Positions 1 through 11,900 of a stretch of DNA of 64,000 nucleotides are shown in pieces. Position numbers and translations under genes: made by a program. Position 1 is the first letter of the stretch. Every line of letters begins with the position of its first letter. Under the pieces are notes generated by a model that was given only the letters and a program-made list of their open reading frames with translations, was not told the origin of the DNA and did no database searches. Origin of the DNA: Archilochus colubris (lineage: Eukaryota > Chordata > Aves > Apodiformes > Trochilidae); assembly GCA_023079485.1 (NCBI GenBank), contig CM041083.1, positions 155,886,552-155,950,551 of the forward strand. Direction: 5' to 3'.

Positions 1-837
1 AAATATAACATACTGTCTTCCTTATGGTATGTTCTATGAATTGTAGTAATTGTACCCACTGAAAGCTCTGTTCAGTTTATTAAACACACCTTTCAAGCTA
101 CATACCATTCAATCTTAAACACAAATGGCCTTAAGCAGAGTACACCTGCCTAGGTGGTTTTGTTCAGTCAAAGCAGCAAATGTCAAGTGAAATGATGTTC
201 CTGAGATTTTTAATCCTTTATTAATATGGTAAAAGAGAAACAAAGAAAGATAATTTCTATGATGGGAAGAAACTGGTGTGGACCAAAATGTGATTGTACT
301 ACTCACAGCTAGAATCATCTAAGCAGCTACTCCCTGAGAATGTGATCAGATTCTTTAAATTTAAGATGCATACAGCCTATGAATCTTACATTAGTTTAAT
401 TTTCAAGAAGAACAGCCCCTCAGGAAGCCTTAACATTTTGCAAAACTGTTAAGACATATTTTTTTCCCTGCTACTTTTCTTTGCCACTTCCCCTGTAAAA
501 GGGAAAAGGTGCTTAGTATAAAATTTGACCATGTATACCAATGTTTAAAATGTTTGAATCAAAAAAGTATGGATTCAAAGTTGTCACAGTATAATGCTGG
601 GCCTGCAATTAACAAATGACAGATGGTCTCTATTAATCCCCTTTGCCTGATAGAGAAAGGAGACAAAAAGGGATAGAGACTTACAGGTTGGAAACTAAAC
701 TGCACATCCTTGATGAAAGAGTAATGATGAAAAGAACAATTTTTAAATATATACAAATATACCTGAAAACAGTATCATGTTCCTCTCCAATTTTCCCCAA
801 TAATGCTCATGTCACCATGGAGGCTTCAAGGCAGACC
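1..837. other. AT-rich unannotated sequence
   Basis: No exon, RNA gene or recognisable repeat is visible. The short open frames on both strands lack any family resemblance, have no coding-like composition and overlap each other, so I treat them as chance frames in AT-rich DNA. Confidence 0.5.
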
Positions 838-1335
838 CTATAAAAATCCCAGGCTGGAGTCCTGAAAACAGTGGCAGACAGGAGCTGTATGCAGGAACAT
901 ATGGATTCAGGAAGGCACAGATTGGCATCAAAGGCAGACAGATGAATGTAATCCTATCAGGATGCTGGCCCTGGATGAAGAAGCCTTAACCCTCATGATC
1001 CCTCAAATTTGTATCAAAAATGATGCATATGGGATGGAATACTGCTTTTTGTCAATTTTGGTCACCTGTGAGCTCCACTCCTTAAAGGAGAACTGGAGGC
1101 GTTGTCCCTTTACTCTCTCCTTCTGAAGAATAAGATGTTTCTCAGAACCAGACATTGGCCTTGGTGCTGCATACCATTATCCAGCTGTAACTATAAACAT
1201 CATGTGTTATCAGTCCTAGAAGCTGACACTGAGTGAGGAACATACCTTTAACTTCAGCAAGTGCAGCTACTCAGAAGAGATTCAGCTGAAAGGAAAATCA
1301 CAAGAAAGAAAATTGGTTCTAACCTGGCTAAAACT
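838..1335 (-). mobile_element. LTR-A copy 1 (endogenous retrovirus LTR, solo or fragment)
   Basis: This stretch is clearly the same repeat as 46855-47350, 55361-55650 and, in the opposite orientation, 39935-40345. Shared blocks include the CTATAAACATCA and GTGTTATCAGTCCTAGAAGC words and a GATCCCTCAAATTTGTAT block. Read on the minus strand, that block lies in the place of the TATA box seen in copy 3 (TATATAAATTTGAGGGATC), followed by an R/U5-like stretch. Promoter-then-R order with no coding capacity fits an LTR. I infer the retroviral origin from this layout and general resemblance to bird LTRs. No target-site duplication is evident and no internal retroviral gene lies beside it. Edges are approximate. 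Confidence 0.6.
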
Positions 1336-2804
1336 AGGGGAAAAATTATTAAAAACCAATAAATAAATTTCTGCTCATTTTAGGAAATCCTAACTGATTT
1401 GCAGGAGGGTATCGTGTAACATATCAAGAACAGACATACAACAAAACCAAAACCAAACCAAGCCAACAACCATTTCCTGTAATTTTAATCTGAAAATATC
1501 ACTTTTATGTGTTTGTCAAATTTACTTTTGGAACAGTCGATTGTTAAGTTGGCTGTTTAATAAAATGTCCAGAGATAAAAATAGTTTAAGTTTATAGCTT
1601 ATTCTACAGTTTTAATATTGTATTTAATACTGTCTGTTCATTTCATACCATGGTAGCTATATTTTCCATCTTCCTCAATTGAAATATAAGAGATTAAACA
1701 GATTTGTCCATCTATATTTCAATGGTTATACAAAGTATAACATCTAAACCATTGAAACAGTAATCTAAACAATTTCCTTAAATAAAATAATTAATGAATA
1801 CTGTCTATCCATGACCTTTTTCCAATTGCATTGTACTTGTATTTGTATATTCATCTTCATTATACCTGATGAAATTCAAAGTAATTGTACACAGTAGTGT
1901 GGAAGATCCTTAGTATTGCTTGTCTGTAAAAAATACAACTCTAATGAAAAATATTGTCTAGCTTGCTCTTTTCAGTTTTAAGTAAATAACTAGGAATGCA
2001 AATATAGTAAAAAGGTCATTAAAATCTGTGCAGATGTCCATTTGCAATCGTTTTCTTGCTGTTGACTTGTCATAGGAATCACAGCTCATTGATTCACAAT
2101 TTAATGGTTCACTGTCTCTTTGCATTTCAATTCACAGTTGTCATCCTGGTAGCAGCAAAATCTGAAAGCCTTAAAGCCCTGAACCTCCATGGTTCATAGA
2201 TCTTAATTTTTCCATCTGCAGACTAACAGTTTCTTATTTCTCTCAGTTGGTCTTTCATCAGAACTTTTCAGTCTCTGATAGTAACTGTGCAAGATGTACT
2301 GTGCACTGCTACTTCAGTTAAATTCTCTTGCCTCCTTAACTAAGATGTATTAAAAATTAGGTTTTGTTTTTAGACTGGAAGGGACAGATTAAACAAACAA
2401 ACAAGTAAAGAAGCAAAACCATTCATGTATGCTATCAGCTGGTCTAGCTATATTCTTGGGGGTTTATTTTTAAAGATTGAAATAATATCTCCCATATACA
2501 AAAAAATATATATTAACCTGTGCTAGCCATGGCTGTAGCCACATAATGTAGTTGTTTTACCCATAGAATGCTGAAGTAAATGGGAAAGTATCCCACAATT
2601 ATCCTATAAAACAGAACAACAACAACAAAAAAAAAAGTGATGATGGAAGAGATCACTTGAAGAGCCTTTTTTTAAAAAATTTTTTTAGAATATCCTTAAA
2701 TTAAGTTTAAAGTAAATCATAGAATCATGGAACAATTATTATAGGGAGTGATTGCATAGTGTGATCTGGAATAAAGAGTAATAAGCCATCATCCACATAA
2801 ATTT
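1336..2804. other. AT-rich unannotated sequence
   Basis: Nothing assignable is seen. It contains a short A/C-rich stretch near 1438-1468 and an (AAC)n/poly-A run near 2616-2637. No open frame resembles a known protein. Confidence 0.45.
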
Positions 2805-3020
2805 ATAGGACCGTGGGCACATGGGAAGTAACCTCAAGAAGTGTTCATTTCAATCTCTTTACCGAAGGAGGTGCAGGTCTGACCCTTTCTTGGGGATTTG
2901 TTCAATCCAGTCTTGAAAATCTCTAATGACAGAGAACATCCTAGCACACCAATGGTACATGACTATTCTACAGGACCATTTCTTGGGAAGGTTTGTATGA
3001 AATTTTTCATTTCCTGTTAA
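2805..3020 (-). mobile_element. Old CR1/L3-type LINE 3' fragment
   Basis: A weak but ordered match to the 3' region of CR1-like LINEs read on the minus strand: a block resembling ATAGGACC...GGAAGTAACCTCAAG, then the part corresponding to 'TTGAAAATCTC..ATGAC.GAGA', then a CATTTCTTGGGAAGG-type block. It is much more diverged than the other CR1 copies here and probably belongs to an ancient subfamily. It lacks the ATTCTATGA tail. Confidence 0.45.
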
Positions 3021-3310
3021 AATTCAATATATAATTATTCTTAACAAAATCTACAATTCTCATTTATGTCCTCACATACCTTAAAAATACAAAATATTCA
3101 CAAAGACTATAAATCTATGCCTGACTTTTACCTTCACAACCAAGAAGGATGTTCAAGGACTAAAAAACTTTATTGTTGCAAAATTTTTTCTTGTTTAGCA
3201 ATTACATCCCTATTTCCCTTGTTGAGAATGAAGTATAAGATATTCAGACTCATTAATAGAGATTTTAATAAAATCCTCTAATTGATTCAGAAGAGGAAAA
3301 AGACACTTCC
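3021..3310. other. Unannotated AT-rich spacer
   Basis: The spacer between two CR1 fragments shows no recognisable feature. It could be decayed CR1 sequence linking the two, but I cannot align it by eye. Confidence 0.35.
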
Positions 3311-4052
3311 CAAGCCTGTTAATGTCCCTCTGGATGACATCTCTACCCTCTAGCATGTTGTCTTCACCACACAATTAGTGTGGTGGGTCATCAGCAAACT
3401 TGATGAGGGTGCATTTGATTCCACTGTCTGTGTTGTCAATAAAGATATCAAAAGGCAGTGGTCCAAGTACTGACCTTTGAGCAAAAACACTCATCACACA
3501 TCTCCATTTGGACACTGAGACACTGATCACAACTCTTTGGCTGCAACCATCCAGCCAGATCCTTATCCAATGAGTGGTCCATTCATCAAATCTGTATCAT
3601 TCCAGTTAAGGGATCAGAATGTTGTGTGGGACAGTGGTGAATGCTTTGTACAAATCCAGGTAGATGACCTCTGCTGCTCTGCCTTTGTCCATCAAGACTC
3701 TGATGCCATCATAAAAGGCCACCAAATTATTCAGGCAGGACATGCCCTTAGTGAAGCTGTGCTCGTCACCAATCACCCCTTTGTTATCTGCCTCCCTGAG
3801 CAGAGCCTTCAGGAGGATCTATTCCATGATCTTGCCAGACACAGAGGTAAGACTGACTGGTCTGTAGTTCCCTTGTTCCTCTTTTCTTCCATTTGTAAAA
3901 ATGGGGGCTTTCCAGTCAGTGGGAACTTTACCAGACTGCCATGACTTTTCAAATATGATGGACAGTGGCTTTGCAACTTCATCCACCAGTTCTTTCAGGA
4001 GCTGTGGGTGAATCTCACCAGGTCCCATGGACTTGTTCCCCTTCAGGTTCAT
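3311..4052 (-). mobile_element. CR1 LINE, internal ORF2 (reverse transcriptase) fragment
   Basis: A minus-oriented CR1 interior segment covering the reverse-transcriptase part of ORF2. On the plus strand it runs from the region encoding the stretch after the FADD box back to the start of the RT domain. Both the 3' UTR and the 5' part are missing. It is very similar over about 600 bp to 18279-18880, so the two belong to one subfamily. The right edge is abrupt, just after the block encoding the MNLKGNKSMGPGEIHPQ peptide. Confidence 0.9.
3819..4052 (-). pseudogene. CR1 ORF2 RT-domain remnant (77 codons)
   Basis: An open stretch whose translation carries classic CR1 RT motifs: MGPGEIHPQLLKELVDEVAK, then LSIIFEKSWQSGKVPTDWK, and NYRPVSLTSVSGKIME at the C-terminal end. 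In intact CR1 these lie at the N-terminal side of the reverse-transcriptase fingers/palm. A bulky deletion is visible between TDWK and NYRP (APIFTNGRKEEQG is shorter than the family norm). The ORF opens and closes within the repeat, so it is a dead remnant, not a host gene. Confidence 0.85.
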
Positions 4053-4210
4053 GATGAAGCAAAGAGGTAGGAGGGAAGATTTATTAAAAGTAGCACTGTT
4101 CCATCTTCTATTTATATATATAAAGCATTATAATCTAAGTTTGAAAAGCTAACTTCCTAAGATATATCATATAGCTACAGGAGGGCCTTTTTACAACCTT
4201 CTTCCTTGAG

Positions 4211-4264
4211 GTTTTTTTTGTGGTTGCTTGGGTTTTTGTTTTGTTTTGGTTTTGGTTTTGTTTT
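4211..4264 (+). repeat. T/G-rich simple repeat, (TTTTG)n-like
   Basis: An imperfect run of T stretches broken by single or double G. It abuts the 3' terminus of the minus-oriented CR1 at 4264. It is a low-complexity tract with no other signal. Confidence 0.8.
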
Positions 4265-4750
4265 CATAGAGTCATAGAATGTCAAGTAGCAAGGAACCTC
4301 AAGGATCATTTGGCCCAACACTTCTAATATTATTTATTTTTATATGTCTCAGCACCCCATCAAGATGAGCCTTGGGGTCTCATTTTGGGATTAGCTTGCT
4401 TTCCAAAGTGGGGTAATCCTTCACTCCCTCTGGAAGACCATTCCAATTTCTGACTGTCCTCACAGTGAAAATCTTTCCTCATGTGTTCAATCAGAATCTC
4501 GACATGAGCAAATTATGTCCGTTGCACCTTGTGTTGTCCATGTGATTCCTTGTAAATAAAGAGTCTCCATCTTTATAGCCCCCATTTAAATACTGGAACA
4601 GTGTGATGTTATCCCCTACTCCTTTTCTTCTGAAAGCTGAACAGACTCAGTTTTCTCATCCTCTCCTTGTATGACAAGGGCTCCAGTCCTCTGATCATCC
4701 CTGTGGCTCTCCTCTGGACCCCTTCAGCCTGTCTGCATCCTTTTCTCTTC
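4264..4750 (-). mobile_element. CR1 LINE 3' fragment
   Basis: Begins with the CR1 3' terminus read in reverse (TCATAGAGTCATAGAATG), followed by the 3' UTR and the end of ORF2. The latter includes blocks matching 'GGCTCTCCTCTGGACCCCTTC' and 'CTGATCATCCCTGTGG'. It is 5'-truncated at about 4750, as is usual for CR1. It belongs to an older subfamily than the copies at 36.6 and 53.5 kb, judged by many substitutions. Confidence 0.85.
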
Positions 4751-7520
4751 TTTCGGTTTGTGGTTTGCTTTGGAGTTCATTATTTATTTACTTATATTGT
4801 GATTCTGAAGTGCTGAAAACTAGTAAGAAGTTTCAGATCATTTATTGAGAAACCATTAAGAAAAAAACAAAACTAATACTCCCTAAATGCTCACTAACTC
4901 AAAAAAAAGAGATAATTTGTAAGGCAATATAGAGAGTTTCAGTGAGGCTCAGGAGTGATATTAGACTGTGTGGCAATCCATGAATCAGCAGTGCCACACT
5001 AAGATTCTCTGCTTGCTCAGTAGAGAACCATGAAAGATATCTTTAAACTATCTGTGAAAAGTTACTGTGCGTTAATTACACCAGTACTTCCTTTAGCAGG
5101 GATTATTACAAACTTCCCAAAACTTGTCTCCTACCAGCAATATTTGTTGTTTTTTTTTTTTTTTTCCTGCTACCTTGTTTCAATTAACAGTTTAGGAATG
5201 AGTGAAGTGCTTTGTTTTGATGAAATCTTGAACTTTTTGTATTTTGAATTTAGGAAAGGATTATGTAGATTTTTTCCATTTCTTCCCATTGTGATTCAAT
5301 GGGAACTACACACTTCCCTCAAGGTCTGGAAATCTCTGATAGACATAATAGTTCACTTTTATTTAATGTATTTGTTACTTTTGATTCTTAAATTTTAGAT
5401 AACTTGTCTCTGTCCGAAAGAAATTGATTCTGAGCATGAAATTTTTTCTGCTCTCATAACTGTAGAATTTGAAAGAAATAGTTTGCTTGGCTTTCACCAA
5501 CAATCTGTCTCCTTTTCAATGTTGAAACATATCCAGATCTCTCTTCACTGAAAGATAAAAGCTTGATAGACAATAGCCTACCATTAGAAATGCTAGTCTT
5601 AATTGTTCTCAATGAAGAAAGGATGGAATCACAAAGAAGCATAAATATACTGCAACAAAAATTTGCAGGAAAAAATTATCACAGGCATTTCCATATTATT
5701 TGAATTGGTTGTGAATCAAAATAAAGAAAGTAAAGGGTTTGTTACACATAAAAATAACGAAATATCTGATAGAACATAAGATCTTTCAGTGTATTCAGAA
5801 ACTGATACTGATTTTGCAGCGTGTGAAGATTTGTACTAGCTTTGCTTTTACAGATTTAATTGCAGTCTTCTTTACAAATTCAAAGTGTGTGTGCATACAT
5901 GTATGTACATTTATGCTTATATATCTATATATAAATACTTATATATATATATACATGTATCTATGCATATGTATAGTGTATGATATTTTTTAGACAAATA
6001 GTTGTGTATGACATTTGGCAAGACATTCATTAAATATATCTTCAGAAAGCCCCCAGGTGCTTTAGAATTTCATTCTTGAGAACCTCTCCAAAAACAGTGT
6101 GGAAAGAAGGTAACCTAAATTTTCTTTGTCCTCAATACAATTAAGGCATTTTATCAAATAAAGCTTAAATGCAAGATGCATAAGCAGTCCAATAAGCAGG
6201 TACCAGATGACAGGGATCCCCTCAGTGAGGGATTGTTCTTACACAGTAAGGTTCCATGTTGCTTATTTCACTTTTTTGTCCCATTAAATCTTGGTTTCAT
6301 TCCTGTGGGTCATTCAGTGACTGTTTTAATGGCACCATTCTAGAGAGCTTAATAATAAACTGATTAAAGCAGCTTCCTGGAAAATGTGAACTATTGATTT
6401 AAATCTCCTTAAGCTGCAGGGAGCAATGACAAGAACACTAATAACAAGCTGCTCTCCATAAAGCACTACTGTTCCTTTGAACTGAACTCAGGATTGCCTG
6501 CAAGTACAGAGCATGGGCTGAAACAAGGTGAATTGGGGACCCTGTGGAACAAGGCAGACTTTAACAGCTACTGTGCCACCGAAAACACCTAAACTGATTT
6601 AACTTGGTCTGATTTCTTCAGCCACTCATTGCACCATGGACGATCTAGAGTGAAAAATCTTAAGTCAGATGCACTTCAGGCACACATTATATAAAGTATT
6701 AAAGTCCTGAGACTTGTTTTGGGTTTTTTTCTCTCTATATAAGTATATATCTGTTTTTCACACATTATTTCTGCCTTTGCAGTAACTACACAAAGATATA
6801 TTTCCAGCAGCTATGTGCTGCAATCCTCATCCAGACAAAATTCCACAGACAGTTTAAGAGGTGTTCAGATAAGTGAAAAATAAGATGAACTTTCATCTTT
6901 CTTTATTTTTAAGTTACAGCTGTGTCACAGTATTTATATGATCTCATTGTGATTAAATTTCTGCAATATGCCCTCTACTAGAGATGAAAAAATGTTAAAC
7001 AAGTGTAACTATCATTTTGGTTTTTATGAGAAGGTAAGATTTTAGTTTCTTTTTGCTGTCCATGTAATTTAATATATAAATTTAAAAATATTTATTTTTT
7101 ATTATGTTCAATTTGGATTTCTTGCAGATCAGACAATCTAAACTATTACTTTATGGTATCATAATCTAATATGCCTGCTTCAATTAAATGTTGTATGCAA
7201 AACAGGAAAATATAGTTACATATGGCATTAGTATTTAGTGCTCTTATTTGATTCATTAATGTATTTCATTATAGAATTAAATTGGTCTTTTCAAATTTAT
7301 TAGATATAAAATATTAAGTATATGACATCGTTTAGGTTTTTAGAATGAAAAGTGTTTTTCATTTCTAATCTTCCTAATGGATTTTTAATGATTCATTTTC
7401 TAAATTATGTTTGATGACTTTTAGCAAAATTTGTTTCAAGTTAACATCTCTTGGTACTTGAAGAATACATGTCATGTATGCAAATACATGAACGAAATAC
7501 AAATTATAGTTAATGCTTTT
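4751..7520. other. AT-rich sequence without recognisable genes
   Basis: Contains a T16 run at 5150-5165 and a TA/CATA microsatellite at 5884-5978. The stretch around 6340-6560 is less AT-skewed and low in simple sequence and could be a conserved non-coding element. I cannot test conservation. The open frame 5030-5398 spans the T16 run and looks spurious. Confidence 0.45.
5884..5978. repeat. Degenerate TG/TA/CATA microsatellite
   Basis: A GTGTGTG start passes into alternating CATA/TATG and TATATATATATA units. It is a pure purine-pyrimidine alternating tract, likely variable in length. Confidence 0.85.
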
Positions 7521-7613
7521 TCACAGAATCACAGAATTATCATAGTTGGAAGGGACATCCAGAGATCATGTAGTCCAAATGTCCTGCTAAAGTAGGGTCA
7601 CCTAGAGCACAGG
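7521..7613 (-). mobile_element. Short CR1 LINE 3' end
   Basis: Starts TCACAGAATCACAGAATTAT and continues with GTTGGAAGGGACATCCAGAG and a 'GTAGTCCAAATGTCCTGC' block, the hallmark CR1 3' end in reverse. It is truncated after about 90 bp. Confidence 0.85.
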
Positions 7614-8185
7614 AATATATATTTCACCTTATAGCAGGGAATATATTTAAATGAGGGTAATATCCTTGAAAACAATATATGCTAATTGCATCTGTCACTC
7701 TTATTTATGATAATTAGTGTTACTCTAGATGTAGTTGCAATTAAAAAACCTAACAATATGGAAACAAAGCTCTCTGGGGAATAAAGAACTACTTAAAGCA
7801 AATAAAACTATCAGACTGTGTCTCTAAATAGACATGTGCTTTTATGAGTTGTTTTGACACTATGTAGTGGTATAAAAGGCAATTAATATTATAAGTATGA
7901 AAATATTAAAACTATGAAAAGAGACTTAATAGAAGCAGTTCATCTCACCTTGCAGGAATACAAAGATGTAAATATCTGGAACTACACAATTACCTTAGAC
8001 CTATTTCACTCTAATTGCAGATGAAAGGGTACTTTTACAAAGCTTTCTATGTGACTGCTAATCCAGTTCCTCTTCAATCTCTATAAAAGCAGTACATACA
8101 ACCAGCTTAGATACATATATTGATAATGTGAGGAAGGAGGGGAAGAAGATTCCCAAGCAGAGATTTCCATTTTGGCCTGTGGTAA
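7614..8185. other. AT-rich unannotated sequence
   Basis: No recognisable feature between the two CR1 ends. Confidence 0.4.
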
Positions 8186-8305
8186 GATCTGATCTAAGCA
8201 ACCTGATCCAGTGGGAGGTGTCCCTGCCCATGGCACGGGGGTTGGACAGAGATGGTCTTTAAGGGCACATACAACCTTGACCATTCTATGATTCTATGAT
8301 TCTAA
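8186..8305 (+). mobile_element. CR1 LINE 3' end
   Basis: A plus-oriented CR1 terminus: 'AGCAACCTGATCCAGTGGGA', 'GGTGTCCCTGCCCATGGC', ending with CCATTCTATGATTCTATGAT. Only the last ~120 bp are present. Confidence 0.92.
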
Positions 8306-8334
8306 GATGCCAAGCTCTTCCCTTCAACCCATAA

Positions 8335-8930
8335 AGGAGCTTGGTGGAGCAGTCTCTGAAAGAAGATTGTGAGGAAGATGTGGATTTGTAGATCTGAAGG
8401 ATCACAGTGGAGCTGCAGCCAGGGAGTGTCATGGGTGGACAGACATGGACCTGCAGCCTGTGCAGGATCACAGAGAGAGGCAGATGTGGATCTTCTGCAA
8501 CCAGAAAAGGTGACTGTTTCTGAAGCAGGCCATGACTATGTGGAGCAGTCTGTTCTTAAGAGACTGAACCTTGTAGGAGGGACTCATGTTGGCAAGGGCA
8601 AAAGCTGTGAGGAGTCCTCCTCCTGAGGAGGAAGGAGTGGCATAACCAAGATGTTGTGAACTGATTGATCCTAAATCCCCACTCCCCATTCCCTCCTCCA
8701 CCGAGGGGGAGGCAGGAGTGAAGTAATTCAGGCCTGAAAAGAAGGGAGAGGCAGGGGGAGGGCATTAAAATCTATTCATATTTTCTTTTCCTCTTGATGG
8801 ATTAAATTAATATTTTTCTTTCCTACTTGTGTTTGTGACCCCTTACAATAGTTGGGGAGTGAAAAATTCCTTGCTCTTGTCTCAGTTAATGAGCCAGTAG
8901 GTGGATTTTCTCCTCCTTATCCCATGGTTG
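8335..8930 (+). mobile_element. ERVL-like LTR, 3' two thirds (degenerate)
   Basis: Purine-rich, GC-richer sequence with repeated GGAGCAG/CTGCAGCC words, a GAGGAGTCCTCCTCCTGAGG block, then an AT-rich stretch (TTAAATTAATATTTTTC). After that comes a block that aligns in order with the 3' end of the LTR at 62809-63399: GTGACC..., then GAGTGA, TCTCA and GAGCC words at similar spacing. From general knowledge, repeated 'CTGCAGCC..GGAGCAG' units are typical of a bird ERVL LTR family. The 5' third and the terminal CA are not visible. The open frames here (8369-8626 plus and its shadows) are by-products of purine-rich sequence. Confidence 0.6.
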
Positions 8931-11900
8931 ATATCCATTTGAGCCTAAACTAACAAATGTCTACAATATAACAAAAAAGAATTTAAAACTTTTTGGGTTA
9001 GACTATTATTTTCACTTCAAGCTCTCTCTGTGTTTAAACAGGGGAAACAAAGATAGAGGGAAAAATATCATCAATGTTGCTAATAATTTGAAATTTCTTG
9101 GAAAATCCCACTGGTGTTTCTAACAAATCTGATACTTGCTAATGTCCTCAATTCACCATGACTTCAGATGTGTTGGAAGATTCAATGATAAATCTACCAA
9201 CAATAAGGTCTGTGATGAGGACCCACGTTGCTGAATCTCCCAATTAATTAGTCAAGAGTGAAATTCTGTCTGGGGTTGTTTGTAATCACTATACATGTCA
9301 GAGGAAGCTGAAAAGCTTCTAAGGAGTGCTTGGTATATTGCTTAGTCTGCACCAGAACTCAACCAGGAACCACAGACACCTGAATTAGGAAACACTTTTG
9401 TGGCTTCGAGGTGTTGAAATGGGATAATCCTTGCCTGCAGTTTTCATCTAATTCAACATTACAGACTGAGTGAGACTGCTGATAGTCAATCAGAAGAAAA
9501 AAAAAAGTGGAAATTTTGTTAAAGTAATAATCCCTGTGTCTGAAAAATGTATTTCTTCTGATAAACCACACAATATTCCAAAGAATGTGAAGTAAAAGTC
9601 CCTCATTTAAGACATAGTTTAAAGAAGTACTAAGCAGTTAAAAAAGAAATGTAGCAAAAATTATGTAGTACAAAATTATTTTAAAAATAGAGATTATTAA
9701 ATTGACAATAAATTCACACCCATACCCTGCCCAATACTTACATTCCTTTTAATTTATTTTATATATAATTCTCATTTGGGAGGGATAATATTCTTCGACA
9801 AAAAGCCATTAATAAGCTAGATACATATTTAATCTTTCCATCACCTGTTCCATATAGTATAAATGGTTGCTTCCTTTAATCTAGTAATGCACCCATGAAA
9901 GATAATTCAAAGTATCCTGAATTTTTTTTACAACTCTGGTGACTTGGCAAACGAAAAATCACATTTGGTATATAATTGGCTTCAGTGACACTACTTTGTT
10001 AGAAAACAAAGCAAACAGAAGATACTTAGTCCTTTGGAAAACTTACAAGAACAAATACAACTCAAAACCTGGAAAATATTTAGTTTAATTTCTGCTTGCA
10101 TTATATCTAATGGAGATTAAAGGAATAACAAAAGGGAATACCTACCTTTAAACAGTCTGATATTTCCCAGGAGAAACTATTTTTCCATTGGCTGTACTGA
10201 ATTAAAGTACTTCCTATTGTCTTCTTGAAATTAGTATTATGCAGGAAAAAAATACAATATTGCTCATAAGACAATTAAAGCCTAAGGAGCTACTTCCAAA
10301 AATGAAAAATCTGTGTTCTTGTCTATAATCTGATGTTTTATGCATTTCCTATAAAAAACAACTACAGCCTTTTAAGAAGACCCTCAAATCTGTCTCTATT
10401 ATTACAAGTTAATATCCTAATAAAAAACATTTTTATTTTTCATGTTTTCTCTCTCCATAACTCAGTATTTTATTCTTGGTAAAAAGGGAAACAATTTCAA
10501 CAGAAATAAATAAAACTTTGTGTTCTTCTCATACCTATATCATAAGACTTTCCTAGTAATGTTTCCTCAAGTATTTTCCTGAAGCTAAGTCATGCAGTCC
10601 ATTCAGCAAAGTCTCTCCTAACTCTGTCCCTGTCATCATACAGGCAGTTCTTGGCATGTCTAGCAGCAAATATTCAAATATTTACAGAAATTTAATTTTG
10701 TTAAGCTGCACTTGAGTCAGAGTTGCCATATTTTAAACTTTTTCCATCATCTGCAAAATAAGAATGGTTTATTGAGTCTGAACAAAGGTCAACTGATCTC
10801 AATATTTTTTCCTCAGAAGAGATTATAAAACGAAGTAAAGACATTACTTATGAGTACTTCCTGGGCCTTTTGAAGTGTCTTTTGCTCTGATGGTTTCTTG
10901 AACCTGATACACAAAGACTAATGAATTAACACTTAACTGGTCTTTCTATTAAATAATTTTATAACTTCCCTTCTTAAATTTGTATGGAATTTTGTATCCT
11001 TTTGCAACTTGAATAGCATTAAAAACATTCCTTAATCTATGAAGAGCTATATCCTTTTCTTTATTCTGAATTTTCCTCCTATTTAAATTCATGGTCCTTG
11101 TTTTTGGTTTGGAACAGAAAGTGAAGACTCAATCACTATCCATTCTGTTCATATCACTCACAATTTGTTAGATTTCTATGGTATCCATTTTAAGCCATCT
11201 CTTTTTCAAAATGAAAAACTCTAACCTGCTCAACCACTATTTCACATGGAAGATATTTTATAGCTTTAAGAGAGCACAAGCCCACCAACCCTCTCCAAAA
11301 AAACCCACCTAGATCTAAAAGTGACCAAACAATCCAGCATACTATACAATGTATGCACAGCATTGATTTGGCAGAACCATACTGATATGATTGGATTTTT
11401 TAATTTATTTTTTTTAGGTATTGGACTTGTACCTTTCATTTCCCCCCCCCCTTTCCAATAGCTAGAAAATATCACATTTTCACAAACTAAATATCAAAAT
11501 CTCATTTAACTGCTCCTGTGTGCCAAGTGTTAGGTCACTGGGATTATTTTTCAGCAGATACATAATTTTTTATTTACAGTCACTCCGTCTCAGAATGTCC
11601 TTCTGAAGTTCTTCCACAAGTGTGCTTGTCCTGGGTCATCAGCAATATTTCTCATCCTTCTTTTGCAACTGCTTGTCCTTCTATGCTGTGCTGTTTTAAC
11701 TTCATTTAAAGCTCTATGTTAGAAGCTTTTTAAGAGCCTTTGTAAACACAAATATATCATGTCCCCAGATTTCCTTACCTGGGTTTGTTTCTGTTTCAGA
11801 TGAGAGCAGTTCTGTGTCCAAGTCCTTGAACAGGGGAAACTCTTTGACAGTCTGGTCTCAAAAGCTTTTCCATTGTTCCACTGAACTCTTAAAATGTATT

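Noticed and set aside
3537..3944. 135-codon plus-strand open frame
   Set aside because: Antisense to the CR1 RT fragment; the real reading is on the minus strand.
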